DNA from: Bradyrhizobium liaoningense | Lineage (GTDB): Bacteria; Pseudomonadota; Alphaproteobacteria; Rhizobiales; Xanthobacteraceae | DNA: 64,000 nt | Assembly (NCBI RefSeq): GCF_018130785.1 | Contig: NZ_JAFCJT010000029.1 | Span: 18,083-82,082 of the forward strand | Direction of reading: 5' to 3' | Shown: positions 35,615-44,729 of the stretch, in pieces | Layout: each line of letters starts with the position of its first letter | How positions within the stretch are numbered: the first letter of the stretch is position 1 | Notes under the pieces: model-generated | Databases searched by the model: none | What the model saw: the letters and a program-made list of their open reading frames with translations, nothing else | Told to the model about the DNA's origin: nothing | Program-made: the position numbers and the translations under genes

Positions 35615-36106
35615 GCGTCCTCCTTGTAATTGTGTCCCCGGCGCAACGTTGATGGCATTCCCGGGATCAAGCAAGCGAAGCGGGAAGCCGATGAGTCAAA
35701 TGCGCAAAGTCCAACCAGTAGCTTCCGTTCTGCTGCGACAAGCCGACTATTCCAGAGCATGATGGACTTCGCCTTAGAAGTTCAGCCTTATCATGCTCGT
35801 GGTACAGACGGCCCTCAATTCGCGCAGCGCAGACACCATGCTGGTGCGTGCGCACGGCCGTAATGTTGTTCAATGCTCGCGCCGATCGCGATCAAATGCG
35901 ACAGACGTTGCCATGAGTAGGTCAACACGATTGACGAGAGCCTTGATCGCCGAGCAACTATCTCCATCCAATTTTTTGCGTTAATGTGCCCCTCTTCACA
36001 CTTGTGTAGCCGACGGGCTCCGATGATGCCCAAGGAGAGGTGAGCTAAGGCGCCGCGAAGCGCCGCCCGGTTCTATTCCATTCACACGCGAGTTTTGGAG
36101 CGGCAC
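35615..36106. other. Gene-free stretch upstream of the ABC importer
   Basis: No recognisable gene. Promoters for the monooxygenase (minus) and the importer (plus) should be here. Confidence 0.35.
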
Positions 36107-37237
36107 ATGGAAAAGCGCGAGATTGGCAACAGCATAACGGAAGGTCTGACCGAAGCGAAGCGGGGCGCCTTCTCCCGCCGCTCGGTGCTGACGTTGGTTT
36201 GCACCCTCGGCGCTGCGGCGCCGTTTGGAATCTTCGGAGCGGCTCGCGCGCTGACGGCATCCGGGACTGGATCGCTGTCTTATATTCCTGGCGAGCCTCT
36301 TATTTGCCGCGCCGCGGCGAACAGTGAAGAGCTGCAGGGCCCACCTCGTCAACTAAAACTCGCCTGGAACGCGAACGCGGCGTGCACGGTCGCTGCGGCA
36401 GTCGCAAAGGAACGGGGTATCTTCGCCATGCACAATCTCGACGTCGATTTCGTCAATTTCGGCGGTACCACCGATCAGTTGCTGGAGGCGATTGCAACTG
36501 GCAAGGCGGATGCCGGTTTGGGATTGGCCCTGCGATGGCTCAAACCGCTGGAGCAAGGTTTCGACGTTCGGATCACCGCCGGTGTGCACGGCGGCTGCAT
36601 CCGGCTCCTCGGCTCCAAGGCTGCGAATATTGACAGCCTGGAGTCCCTGCGCGGCAAGGCTATCGCCATTAGCGATCAAGCGAGCCCAGCGAAGAACTTC
36701 TTTTCGATCTATCTCGCCAAGAAGGGCATCGATCCGGCCCAAGAGGTGGAGTGGCGCCAGTACCCGGCCAATCTGCTCGCGCTTGCCGTCGATAAGGGCG
36801 AAGTGCAGGCGCTGGCCGAGATAGATCCGCTGCCCTATCTGTGGCTTAAGGAAGGTAAACTTAACGAGATCGCGACGAACTTAACGGGTGAATTCGCCGA
36901 CCGCACCTGCTGCGTTCTCGCGGTACGTGGCAGCCTCACCCGAAGCGAAATGCCGGTGGCGGCCGCTCTGACACGATCGATACTGGAAGCGGCAGATCGA
37001 GTTGCCAGCGATCCCGCCGATGCCGCGGCAATCTATTCGGGCTACGGCGGGAGAGGGTCCGTAGAGGATCTCGCCACTATGTATCGTAGCCATACTCACC
37101 ACAGGCATCCCGTCGGGGCGGAGCTCAAGAAGCAACTTTTACTCTACACCGATGAACTCAGAGCAGTGAACGTCATCAAGCGAAGCACTGACCCGGCCAA
37201 GTTCGCCGACCGGATTTATCTTGACGTTCTAAGCTGA
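36107..37237 (+). CDS. ABC transporter substrate-binding protein, NMT1/SsuA type, Tat-exported
   Basis: 376 residues from the ATG behind GGAGCGGCAC. The leader has a twin-Arg sequence (SRRSVLTLVCTLGAAAPFGI) and is long. The binding domain shows LKLAWNANAACTVAAAVAKE, RGIFAMHNLDVDFVNFGGTT, LEAIATGKADAGLGLALRWL and LESLRGKAIAISDQASPAKN. The family carries sulfonates, nitrate, taurine or thiamine precursors. A GCIRL element near residue 163 may line the ligand site. Permease and ATPase follow directly. Confidence 0.9.
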   Translation: MEKREIGNSITEGLTEAKRGAFSRRSVLTLVCTLGAAAPFGIFGAARALTASGTGSLSYIPGEPLICRAAANSEELQGPPRQLKLAWNANAACTVAAAVAKERGIFAMHNLDVDFVNFGGTTDQLLEAIATGKADAGLGLALRWLKPLEQGFDVRITAGVHGGCIRLLGSKAANIDSLESLRGKAIAISDQASPAKNFFSIYLAKKGIDPAQEVEWRQYPANLLALAVDKGEVQALAEIDPLPYLWLKEGKLNEIATNLTGEFADRTCCVLAVRGSLTRSEMPVAAALTRSILEAADRVASDPADAAAIYSGYGGRGSVEDLATMYRSHTHHRHPVGAELKKQLLLYTDELRAVNVIKRSTDPAKFADRIYLDVLS

Positions 37238-37258
37238 GCCGATTTGGGAAGATCCGCA

Positions 37259-38278
37259 GTGAGCTCGGTCATCGATGAAGTGCCGAGACCATCAGAGAAA
37301 TCGGGTTTCGGCTTTTTTGAAAGTTCGACCACTCGGTCGTTGATCGGCGGACTGTCTGTTGCCGCCGCATGGTCTATGGTCGCCGTGCTCGCTGCGCTCT
37401 GGCCGGATAAGCCCGAGAGCGATTGGGCCTACACGGGCGGCTTCGCCATTGCCTGCGGCGCGTTGGCCCTTGCGCTCGCTCTGGTAGCCTTTGCCGGCGT
37501 TCGTTTTGTTGCTTTTCAGCGTCTCCAGCGGCTTTCTCCGTGGCTGTTCGCGCTCGCGCTGTTTTTGGCTGCTTGGGAGGCCGTCACAGCAAAGCTTGGA
37601 TTGCTGCCGTTGCCGTTCTTTCCGCCGCCGCAGGCCATTGTCGAAGTCGTAATCGATGATTGGGGGCGACTGGCTGAAGGCATCTTCGCCTCAGCGCGTC
37701 TGCTCGCGACCGGTTATTTTCTCGGTGCGGCGGTGGGATTCGTAACCGGCGTCGCGATCGGCTGGTCGCGGCTCGCCGGTTATTGGATCCACCCAGTTTT
37801 GCGGTTCATCGGCCCGCTGCCCGCGACAGCTTGGCTGCCGCTCGCATTTTTCGTTTTCCCGTCGAGCTTCAGCGCCAGCATTTTCCTGATTGCGCTCGCC
37901 ACCGGGTTTCCGGTCACCGTGCTGACCTGGTCGGGTGTCGCCTGCGTGAAGAGCGCCTATTACGATATTGCGCGGACGTTGGGAGCAACCCAGCGCTTCC
38001 TCGTGCTCAAGGTTGCCATTCCGGCGGCAATGCCACATGTCTTTGTTGGCCTGTTCATGGGTCTCGGCAATTCGTTTGCGGTTCTTGTCGTAGCCGAGAT
38101 GCTGGGCGTGAAGGCGGGGCTCGGCTGGTACCTGCAATGGGCACAAGGTTGGGCGGCCTATGCCAATATGTACGCCGCGCTGCTGCTCATGGCGTTCTTG
38201 TGCTCTGGGCTGATCACGCTGCTGTTCCGCTTGCGAGACCGCTTGCTATCCTGGCAGAAAGGTCTGGTGCGATGGTAG
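37259..38278 (+). CDS. ABC transporter permease, SsuC/TauC type with N-terminal extension
   Basis: 339 residues from a GTG behind GGGAAG; a TTG five codons earlier is also possible. The N-terminal 110 residues carry about two extra membrane helices (LSVAAAWSMVAVLAALW, AIACGALALALALVAFAGVR). The usual BPD-type permease follows, with the EAA-like loop YYDIARTLGATQRFLVLKVA before IPAAMPHVFVGL. The stop overlaps the ATPase start by seven bases. It forms the channel of the importer. Confidence 0.9.
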   Translation: MSSVIDEVPRPSEKSGFGFFESSTTRSLIGGLSVAAAWSMVAVLAALWPDKPESDWAYTGGFAIACGALALALALVAFAGVRFVAFQRLQRLSPWLFALALFLAAWEAVTAKLGLLPLPFFPPPQAIVEVVIDDWGRLAEGIFASARLLATGYFLGAAVGFVTGVAIGWSRLAGYWIHPVLRFIGPLPATAWLPLAFFVFPSSFSASIFLIALATGFPVTVLTWSGVACVKSAYYDIARTLGATQRFLVLKVAIPAAMPHVFVGLFMGLGNSFAVLVVAEMLGVKAGLGWYLQWAQGWAAYANMYAALLLMAFLCSGLITLLFRLRDRLLSWQKGLVRW

Positions 38279-39060
38279 CGCCGATCGCAAGCGATCACGC
38301 GGCCCGTGGATCGACGCTAACGCTCCGCGAAGTGAGCCACAGCTTCGATCTCGAAGGGCAGCCCCTGCCGGTATTGGACCGCATCAGCCTTCAGGTCGGC
38401 CGCGGCGAATTTGTCGCTCTCCTGGGTCCGAGTGGGTGCGGAAAATCGACCCTGCTGCGGCTGGTCGCGGGGCTCGACACTCCAACAACCGGATCCCTGC
38501 TAGCGGAGGGAAGAGAGATCGAAGCACCCGATCCGTCGCGCGTCGTCGTTTTTCAAGATCCAACGCTCTATCCGTGGCGGACGGTACGGAGCAACGTTGC
38601 GCTCGGCCTGGAAGCCCGCGGGTTGCTACGCACTCATGGCGGGCGTATCGAAGACGCCTTGCGCCTGGTGGGGCTCACGGGCTTCGCAAATGCCTACCCG
38701 CACCAGCTTTCCGGTGGCATGGCGCAACGCGCGGCTCTGGCGCGTGCGCTTGTCAACGATCCAAAGCTGCTTATTCTCGACGAACCTTTGGGCCAGCTCG
38801 ACTCGCTGACGCGCATCGCAATGCAGGCGGAACTCGTATCACTTTGGCAGCGCTCGCGCTTCACGGCGCTGCTTGTCACGCACGATGTCGAGGAGGCGCT
38901 CTTGCTCGCCGGCCGCGTCATCGTGCTGAGCGACCGACCTGCGCGGATCAAGGCCGAAGTCGTCAACAGCCATTCCTATCCTCGCCACCGCGGCGATCCG
39001 CACTTCGTTGAGCTTCGTCGCGAGGTGTTCGAGCAACTCGGCCTCGATGAGGCATGGTAG
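38272..39060 (+). CDS. ABC transporter ATP-binding protein, SsuB/TauB type
   Basis: 262 residues. Walker A GPSGCGKST near residue 50, Q-loop VVFQDPTLYPWRT, signature LSGGMAQRAALARAL, Walker B LLILDEPLGQLD and the switch His in VTHDVEEALLLA are all intact. It powers the importer encoded by the two genes before it. The start was chosen at the ATG overlapping the permease stop; the frame is open far upstream but only as the permease's shadow. Confidence 0.93.
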   Translation: MVAPIASDHAARGSTLTLREVSHSFDLEGQPLPVLDRISLQVGRGEFVALLGPSGCGKSTLLRLVAGLDTPTTGSLLAEGREIEAPDPSRVVVFQDPTLYPWRTVRSNVALGLEARGLLRTHGGRIEDALRLVGLTGFANAYPHQLSGGMAQRAALARALVNDPKLLILDEPLGQLDSLTRIAMQAELVSLWQRSRFTALLVTHDVEEALLLAGRVIVLSDRPARIKAEVVNSHSYPRHRGDPHFVELRREVFEQLGLDEAW

Positions 39061-39462
39061 CCGTCAAGTCGCCGTGACAGATCTTCTCATACGCATCACA
39101 GAGCAAGCAGCACGGCGTGCTCGCCGCGATTGCAATGCGATTGTGTTAGCAGCTATGTACGACGGATCACCGCTCCTCCAACTGGAGCGACCAAGGCGCT
39201 GAAACCCCAGCAATTTTAATCGATCCTTATGAGGCATGCGCGAGTAGCTACGGTGACAAGCTACAAACAATTGGCCCAAACGTGAGCAACGCCGACAGAA
39301 GGTAACACTTTAAGATCGGCGGCACGCGTCGTGCGGCGGGGAGTTCATTTGCCCGGCGCACTCGCGAATTTGATAAAGCGACTTGTTCCACGAAACAGTG
39401 ATGGGATGTGCATTGCGGGTGCACGCCTGCGAGGAATCGCCTCAGGGCTCGTGGCCGGTTGT
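39061..39462. other. Stretch with one possible short frame
   Basis: GTG at 39074 opens 42 codons (TDLLIRITEQAARRARRDCN...), 14 bases after the ATPase stop; it could be a short extra gene of the importer operon, but no family is known and no ribosome-binding site is visible. The rest up to the C13 peptidase shows nothing. Confidence 0.3.
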
Positions 39463-40209
39463 TCAAGGGCGTCCGACGAGCAACGGCAGCACGTCTGCGC
39501 CGCCTGCCATGAGGGGATTCGACGGCTCGAAGTGTTCCCGCAATTCTCGCTTCCGGACGAGTGAGCGCGCATCCAGAAACGCATCCTTCAGACTAACGGC
39601 TTTCCGGAGCGCGACGTTGAAAAAAGCGTCGCCGAAATAGGTCCACTTGGCCTTGTCCTGACAGCCGAACGACGGATGGTTGGCATCGGCCGCGGTGATG
39701 ACCAGCACATCGGGATTCGCCAGATGCGGGATAAAGACCCCGGAATAACAAGCCGAGATGACAACCACTTTGTGTCGCACACCTGTTTTCGCGAGCATGT
39801 TGCTGAGACGAGATGGCGTGAGCGTCTCTGTGTGCCGCCCCGCCTTGATTGCGAGGCCGTCTGGAGAGCCATGCGAGGTGAGAATCAAAAAGAGAACGTC
39901 TTTCTCAGCATCCAAGCGGTTGGCTGCCGCCTGCAACGACCTGGTCAGCGCTTCGATCGTTGCATTTCCGCCCTTCTTGGAATTGTACTCCACATTGATC
40001 GGGCCAGTCTCGAAACGGCCGGCTACGACCTGAGCTGCACTGGTCGCCTCGGATCTAAACACGCCTTGATCCCCGAACAGGCCAAAGGACACCACGCCAA
40101 CCTTTCCAGCGTCCTCAACAGCATGTACGGACGAAACTAACGGCCAGATGGTCAGAAAAAAAGCGACGAGCGGCGCACCGAGCCAACTGATCGAGGACCT
40201 GGAGGTCAT
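39463..40209 (-). CDS. C13-family (legumain-like) cysteine peptidase, exported
   Basis: 248 residues. The N-terminus is a signal peptide or anchor (WLGAPLVAFFLTIWPLVSSV-HA). The caspase-like fold is marked by VLFLILTSHGSPDGL with catalytic His113 and KVVVISACYSGVFI with Cys154, followed by VLVITAADANHPSFGC, as in bacterial relatives of legumain and of the GPI-transamidase catalytic subunit. It should act in the periplasm. The target is unknown; no substrate-like gene is adjacent. It reads towards the importer operon (convergent). Confidence 0.85.
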   Translation of the reverse strand: MTSRSSISWLGAPLVAFFLTIWPLVSSVHAVEDAGKVGVVSFGLFGDQGVFRSEATSAAQVVAGRFETGPINVEYNSKKGGNATIEALTRSLQAAANRLDAEKDVLFLILTSHGSPDGLAIKAGRHTETLTPSRLSNMLAKTGVRHKVVVISACYSGVFIPHLANPDVLVITAADANHPSFGCQDKAKWTYFGDAFFNVALRKAVSLKDAFLDARSLVRKRELREHFEPSNPLMAGGADVLPLLVGRP

Positions 40210-40322
40210 AGCGAACCTCGTTTCGAGATCGCCGCGAGAGAACTACCGCGCAAAACAAATGGTAAAAAGCCAGTTTAGTTCCATCCTTCGGAACGGCACG
40301 CCCATGAGCCCGGAAATGCGAA

Positions 40323-40430
40323 GTGGCAGCACCTGAGGACGAGGTCGAAGCCAAGAAGCGCGCCAGATCCTTAGCTGATGGGTGCGACGTAGAACTATGG
40401 TGTCAAGATCGAAAGATTGCGGAATTAAGA
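40323..40430 (+). pseudogene. Fragment of a small conserved protein
   Basis: A GTG starts AAPEDEVEAKKRARSLADGC, then DVELWCQDRKIAEL, which resembles the C-terminal half of a small family (ending DGHDVELWQ-RKIA) that I recall from rhizobia. The frame runs on into the terminator hairpin; one base of shift would give a TAA just before it. The N-terminal half is missing. Confidence 0.45.
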
Positions 40431-40452
40431 CCGCCTCAGTTGGCGGCCTCTT
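40426..40452 (+). terminator. Terminator hairpin, shared motif copy 1
   Basis: GACCGCC, TCAGTT, GGCGGCCTCTTT. The same stem-loop with loop TCAGTT occurs at 45072 and 61103. Confidence 0.75.
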
Positions 40453-40542
40453 TCGTGCTCACCATCTTGCTACGTCACCTTATGGCCCATCGCTTGCGTG
40501 AATGCGGTGCAGCTGGTCTGTCCTCACGCCCAGCTCTATTCT

Positions 40543-41799
40543 TCAGCCGACGACGTCACGGTCGATCGCAAAATCATCAAGTAGGAGTGAAGTGCCTCCC
40601 GAAAGCAGGCTGGCGATCAGCTCTGCCGCGAGAAAGCTGAATGTGATGCCATTCCCGCCGTAGCCGAAAGCAGCAAAGACATTCCTGCAACCAGGAACTC
40701 TCCCAATCAGGGGTAGCCCGTCACTGGTGGTGTTGAAGGCGCCCGACCAGTTGAAGGCCACATCGCCGGATGCCTGCGGCCAAAGCGCTTTCAGAGATGC
40801 CCTGAGCGCCTTCACCTTGTCCGGCGTCGCTGCATCGCGGGCGTCTGGCTGAATGAGAGTGTCATCATCCTCGCCACCCATGATGATCCGGCCGTCCGTT
40901 GTCGTACGCGCATAATGATAGTTCTGAGACGCCTCCCAGATCAGTGCTTGCTCAGGCCAGAGATTGTGTGGCTGCGGGACCGTTGCGATCGCCCAGCTGG
41001 ACGCTGGTTTTTGGGCTCTAGGGCGCACAATGTCCGGCATCACATAACCGGTCGCAAGCACCACGTCGCACGCCTCAACCGACAGTCCGCCCTCAAGACC
41101 GACAGTCACGCCCGATCCGGCGCTGTAAAACGCAATCGCATCGGCTTTGAGCAGACGAGCGCCGCGCTTGACAGAAATGCCGAGCAGGCCGCGCGTCAGT
41201 CGCACGGGATCGGCGTCGGCCGCATCGCTTGACAGGATCGCGGCAGCCCGGCCGACCGTGAAACGTTGCAGCAATCCGGCATAGTCGAGCAAGTGAGACG
41301 GCAAATCGGCGCGGGACCTGACTGCATACTCGTCGTTGATGAGTTTTGGACTATCGCCCATGGCAAGATAGAGCGAAAGCCGCGGCCGCATCTCGCAGGG
41401 AATTCCATGATGCGCGACGAGCGACATCAATGCCCGCGTTGCACCGTGGCTCGCGCGATAGCAGCGAATTGCCTTTTCAAACCCGTAGAGCTGCGTGAGT
41501 TCGAGAAGCGGACGGTCGATTTCCCACAGCAGCATCGCCGTGCTTGCGACCGTGCTACCGAGGCTCGGCAGCTCACGATCGATCACCACCACTTGCCGGC
41601 CCTGCCGGGTCAGGCGTTCGGCGACCAGAGCGGCGGTGATGCCGGCGCCAACGATCAGCACATCGCAGCGGAAACTCTCCGTCACAGGCTTGATGTTCGG
41701 GGGTGGTAGATGGGCCCACGGCGAATATGGGCTTCGCAGCTCGTCCTGTTCGATGTTGTCGTCTTTAAAGATAAGACGCTCCCACAAACGCTCGGGCAC
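40543..41799 (-). CDS. FAD-dependent amine/amino-acid oxidase (DAO family)
   Basis: 418 residues with a GTG start. The N-terminal dinucleotide fold is VLIVGAGITAALVAERLTRQ, followed by VVVIDRE, and the region has GSTVASTAMLLWEIDRPLLE, typical of DAO proteins of the PuuB/OrdL type. GSSLPLIGRVPG-like GLPLIGRVPGCRNVFAAFGY and GGNGITFSFLAAEL close the FAD site. It should oxidise an amine or amino acid. The gene stands alone between the peptidase and an SDR. Confidence 0.88.
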   Translation of the reverse strand: MPERLWERLIFKDDNIEQDELRSPYSPWAHLPPPNIKPVTESFRCDVLIVGAGITAALVAERLTRQGRQVVVIDRELPSLGSTVASTAMLLWEIDRPLLELTQLYGFEKAIRCYRASHGATRALMSLVAHHGIPCEMRPRLSLYLAMGDSPKLINDEYAVRSRADLPSHLLDYAGLLQRFTVGRAAAILSSDAADADPVRLTRGLLGISVKRGARLLKADAIAFYSAGSGVTVGLEGGLSVEACDVVLATGYVMPDIVRPRAQKPASSWAIATVPQPHNLWPEQALIWEASQNYHYARTTTDGRIIMGGEDDDTLIQPDARDAATPDKVKALRASLKALWPQASGDVAFNWSGAFNTTSDGLPLIGRVPGCRNVFAAFGYGGNGITFSFLAAELIASLLSGGTSLLLDDFAIDRDVVG

Positions 41800-41939
41800 C
41801 GTAAGGGCAACTCATCAAAGGTTGTGGCGTTCCCTACAGCGCAGCTGAGGGATTGTGGACCTCAAATGGGATCCGGCGCCCTCGTTTAGCAACGATACTC
41901 CGCTCCGCTGGTTGAGACTGCAAAGTCGCGGAGCCCTTC

Positions 41940-42941
41940 ATGGCACATCGAGACAAGACTTCCGTATCCCGCCGGCAGATCGTCCGCGCGGCGAGCGCGA
42001 CGCTCGCTGCGGCTTCGCTGGCATCTTCAACAGCGAAAGGAAACACTGATATGGCCGAGCAGGACCTGGTCGATCCCGTCACCCGCTATCCGAAGCCACC
42101 ATTCAAGAAGCAGTCACAGCCCTGGCCCGGCCTCGCCGGCAAGATGGAGCCGCGTCCCGATCACGGCGAGACCAGCTACAAGGGCTCCGGGCGGCTCGCC
42201 GGCCGCAAGGCGCTGATCACAGGCGGCGATTCCGGCATGGGCCGCGCGGCCGCGATCGCATATGCACGCGAAGGCGCCGATGTCGCCATCAACTATCTGC
42301 CCGCGGAAGAGCCCGACGCACAGGAGGTCATCGCCCTGATCAAGAAGGAGCGCCGTACCGGCCTTGCGCTTCCCGGCGACCTCAAGGAGGAAGCCTTCTG
42401 CAAGAAGCTGGTCGAGCAGGCTATGCTGGGCCTCGGCGGTATCGACATCATCGTCAACAACGCCGCTCGTCAACAGACGCGCACCTCCATCCTCGATGTC
42501 TCGTCGGAGGATTTCGACGCGACCATGAAAACCAACATCTACGCTCCGTTCTGGATCATCAAGGCAGCACTGCCGCATCTGAAGCCCGGCTCTTGCATCA
42601 TCGGCACGACGTCCGAGCAGGCTTACGATCCCTCACCCGATCTCTACGATTACGCACAGACCAAGGCGGCGACCATGAACTACGTGAAGTCGCTGGCGAA
42701 GCAACTCGCCTCGAAGGGCATTCGGGTCAACGGCGTTGCGCCAGGGCCGATCTGGACGCCGCTCCAGGTTTCGGGCGGCGCTACGATGGAGAAGCTCGAG
42801 AAGTTTGGCGGCATGACGCCGCTCGGCCGCCCGGGCCAGCCCGCTGAGCTCGCCTCGATCTATGTCCAACTCGCCGCAGCGGATGCGAGCTACGCGACCG
42901 GCCAAGTCTATGGTTCCGCGGGCGGATCAGGACAGCCGTAA
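41940..42941 (+). CDS. SDR family oxidoreductase, GSP39/YhdF-like, with twin-Arg leader
   Basis: 333 residues. The leader has SRRQIVRAASATLAAASLAS, a Tat-like sequence; a cytoplasmic form could begin at the ATG at 42051 (MAEQDLVDP). Next comes the typical N-terminal extension of this subfamily (RYPKPPFKKQSQPWPGLAGK), cofactor motif TGGDSGMGRA, NNAA, and the catalytic Tyr238 and Lys242 (YDYAQTK). The subfamily includes general stress proteins. Having both the extension and a Tat-like leader is notable. Confidence 0.9.
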   Translation: MAHRDKTSVSRRQIVRAASATLAAASLASSTAKGNTDMAEQDLVDPVTRYPKPPFKKQSQPWPGLAGKMEPRPDHGETSYKGSGRLAGRKALITGGDSGMGRAAAIAYAREGADVAINYLPAEEPDAQEVIALIKKERRTGLALPGDLKEEAFCKKLVEQAMLGLGGIDIIVNNAARQQTRTSILDVSSEDFDATMKTNIYAPFWIIKAALPHLKPGSCIIGTTSEQAYDPSPDLYDYAQTKAATMNYVKSLAKQLASKGIRVNGVAPGPIWTPLQVSGGATMEKLEKFGGMTPLGRPGQPAELASIYVQLAAADASYATGQVYGSAGGSGQP

Positions 42942-42950
42942 TCGCTGAAA

Positions 42951-42986
42951 GAGAGCTCGGGAACCATCACCGGCTCCTGAGCTTTA
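42951..42986 (+). terminator. Probable terminator after the SDR
   Basis: AAAGAGCTCGGGAACC and GGCTCCTGAGCTTT pair imperfectly around ATCACC, 10 bases after the SDR stop. Confidence 0.55.
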
Positions 42987-43037
42987 CAAAGCTGTCATAA
43001 AGAACATGTCGACAGCTTTGGACGCCTGCCCGGACCG

Positions 43038-43625
43038 ATGGCGCTCGTAACAGTCAAACCTACACGGATCGATGTCGCGATCGCCGATGAGATCGCGGCT
43101 CAGACCGACTACGAGGTCGAGGACGCTTCCAAGGCCCTCACTTGGGGCGCGGACGAGCATGTGCTGCTCGCACTGGCGGCGGCAGGCTGGCTTTATGTCC
43201 AGGTCCGCAAGCCGCAGCAGGCCCCACTCGCAAATCACATCCTGACGGTCTCACTGGTGACGGCCGTACTACCGCATATCCTCAAATCCGCGTTCGACCA
43301 GACCAGACCCGACCGGCTGACAATCGTCGGCCACCGACATGGCGTTCCCGTCTCCGGGCGGGCACGCGATGCCTTTCCATCCGGTCATGCCGTCCACATG
43401 GGCGCCCTGGCGTCCGCAGCGGGTCTGCTGCCGCCAGCGCGGCGTCGCACCGTGCGTGCTATCGCGGTCGCACTTTCGCTGACGCGGATCGCGCTGCTTG
43501 CGCATTGGGCAAGCGACGTCGTTGCCGGTTTTGCGCTTGGCGCCTCGGTCGAGCGATTCTTGCGGCCTTGGACATTGGCGGGACGTCGCCGCGACTCGCG
43601 ACGCCCTAGAATTGAAAGGGCGTGA
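43038..43625 (+). CDS. PAP2-family phosphatase
   Basis: 195 residues. The three acid phosphatase motifs are present: KSAFDQTRPDR, PSGHAVHMG and a version of SRxxxxxHxxxD in LTRIALLAHWASD, where Thr replaces the usual Ser. Several hydrophobic helices surround them. Members remove phosphate from lipid phosphates or undecaprenyl pyrophosphate at the inner membrane. The C-terminal end overlaps the convergent lipoprotein gene by 20 bases. Confidence 0.88.
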   Translation: MALVTVKPTRIDVAIADEIAAQTDYEVEDASKALTWGADEHVLLALAAAGWLYVQVRKPQQAPLANHILTVSLVTAVLPHILKSAFDQTRPDRLTIVGHRHGVPVSGRARDAFPSGHAVHMGALASAAGLLPPARRRTVRAIAVALSLTRIALLAHWASDVVAGFALGASVERFLRPWTLAGRRRDSRRPRIERA

Positions 43626-43995
43626 CCGAAACGGAGAGCTTGCCGTCTCCCGATTTCTGTACGGAAAACTCGATCTCTTTCGACGCCTTCACATCACCCA
43701 CCGTGACTGAAATAGCGCCGCTGCATTGCAAGGTGCGCTTCTGATTGCTGCTGGAGGTCGTCACGATCTTCTCGCCGAGAAGGTAGAGCGGCTTGTTGTT
43801 CTCCAGGCTGACCTTGGCCGTGGAATTCCTGGCGGCGAATTCGACCAGCGGATTGCGATGATCGTCCGAAACGATATCGAGGATGGCCTTTCGCGTTTCC
43901 GGAGAATCGCATTCAGGCTTTGCGTCGCAGCTGGCTAAAAAAAGGAAGATCGGCACACTACAGAATAAGTGCAGTCGATTTGGAGAATGCTGCAT
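43606..43995 (-). CDS. Small lipoprotein
   Basis: 129 residues. A short hydrophobic leader ends in a lipobox-like FLASC (Cys near residue 23), so the mature protein should be lipid-anchored. Mature part: ECDSPETRKAILDIVSDDHR, VSLENNKPLYLLGEKIVTTS, LQCSGAISVTVGDVKASKEI. It looks like a small beta-rich domain. Function unknown; convergent with the PAP2 gene. Confidence 0.78.
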   Translation of the reverse strand: MQHSPNRLHLFCSVPIFLFLASCDAKPECDSPETRKAILDIVSDDHRNPLVEFAARNSTAKVSLENNKPLYLLGEKIVTTSSSNQKRTLQCSGAISVTVGDVKASKEIEFSVQKSGDGKLSVSVTPFQF

Positions 43996-44062
43996 TCAAA
44001 TGCTCTACGCTAGTGAATACAGCTATCAACAACTGCGAGGAACCATCGTTCCTGCAACATTG

Positions 44063-44165
44063 TCGTCCTGGTGATTGAAGACGACGATGCGATCTAAGGC
44101 CTTGTCGAAGATCCAGAAACCCTTTGCGCCGGCGCAGCTTACGACTGCAGTCTCTCAGCCTCTTA
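44063..44165 (+). pseudogene. Decayed receiver-domain remnant
   Basis: IVVLVIEDDDAI is followed by a stop and LVEDPETLCAGAAYDC, which together resemble the first 30 residues of a CheY-like receiver. No continuation is seen. Confidence 0.4.
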
Positions 44166-44208
44166 ACGGGTCCTCGGTGGCCGGTGCGAGCAGGGATTGA
44201 GGCAAGAC

Positions 44209-44358
44209 ATGACGCAAGCATCGATACTCCTTGTCGAAGATGAAGCGCTCATTCGAATGATGCTTGTCGAGATGGTTGAGGAATTGGGGCACAGAGTCAT
44301 CGCCGAGGCGGGAAGCGTAGATAAAGCGCGAGCTCTTGCACAACGCTGTCCTACCGAA
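44209..44358 (+). pseudogene. Truncated receiver-domain protein
   Basis: ATG-started MTQASILLVEDEALIRMMLV, EMVEELGHRVIAEAGSVDKA and RALAQ is the first 48 residues of a CheY-like receiver with the acidic pair EDE. The sequence then turns into unrelated text, losing the phospho-acceptor Asp and the rest. The break is near 44350. Confidence 0.7.
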
Positions 44359-44489
44359 TGGAGGCAACACTGGGAGAGTAGCGTAAATCGTTGGCGCCTT
44401 AATGGACGGCTTGCCGCCCAAGCCGCTCAGGGCGCAAGGTCTAGCATATGGCTCAGGCCGGGCCTCGTTCTGAACTGTCACGAGGCGCC

Positions 44490-44729
44490 TCAATGCCGCC
44501 AGCCGTCCTTGTCGACCTCCGCCTGAAAGCCTTCCGGCATCCGCGGCACGTCACCTTCGCCAGTCACGTTACAGACCGGGCAGGGTGCGCCGGCGCCGCC
44601 ACAGGTGCAGGCGCGTGGGCCGTCCCAAGGGCGGTCCAAATGGTTCTCGCAAACCCAGCCGAGATCGTCACAGTTTTCGCACGTCGTGGTCGTGGCACCG
44701 GCGGCCACCGGCTCATCCTCGCTGGACAT
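44490..44729 (-). CDS. Small cysteine-rich protein, copy 1 (module gene B)
   Basis: 79 residues: CENCDDLGWVCENH, then RACTCGGAGAPCPVCN. Seven cysteines in CxxC-like pairs suggest one or two zinc sites, similar to DnaJ-type zinc fingers. The C-terminus is PEGFQAEVDKDGWRH. Its start overlaps the stop of the gene before it (ATGA). A related copy at 59422-59679 is shifted at its end, so this is the better-preserved one. Confidence 0.75.
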   Translation of the reverse strand: MSSEDEPVAAGATTTTCENCDDLGWVCENHLDRPWDGPRACTCGGAGAPCPVCNVTGEGDVPRMPEGFQAEVDKDGWRH

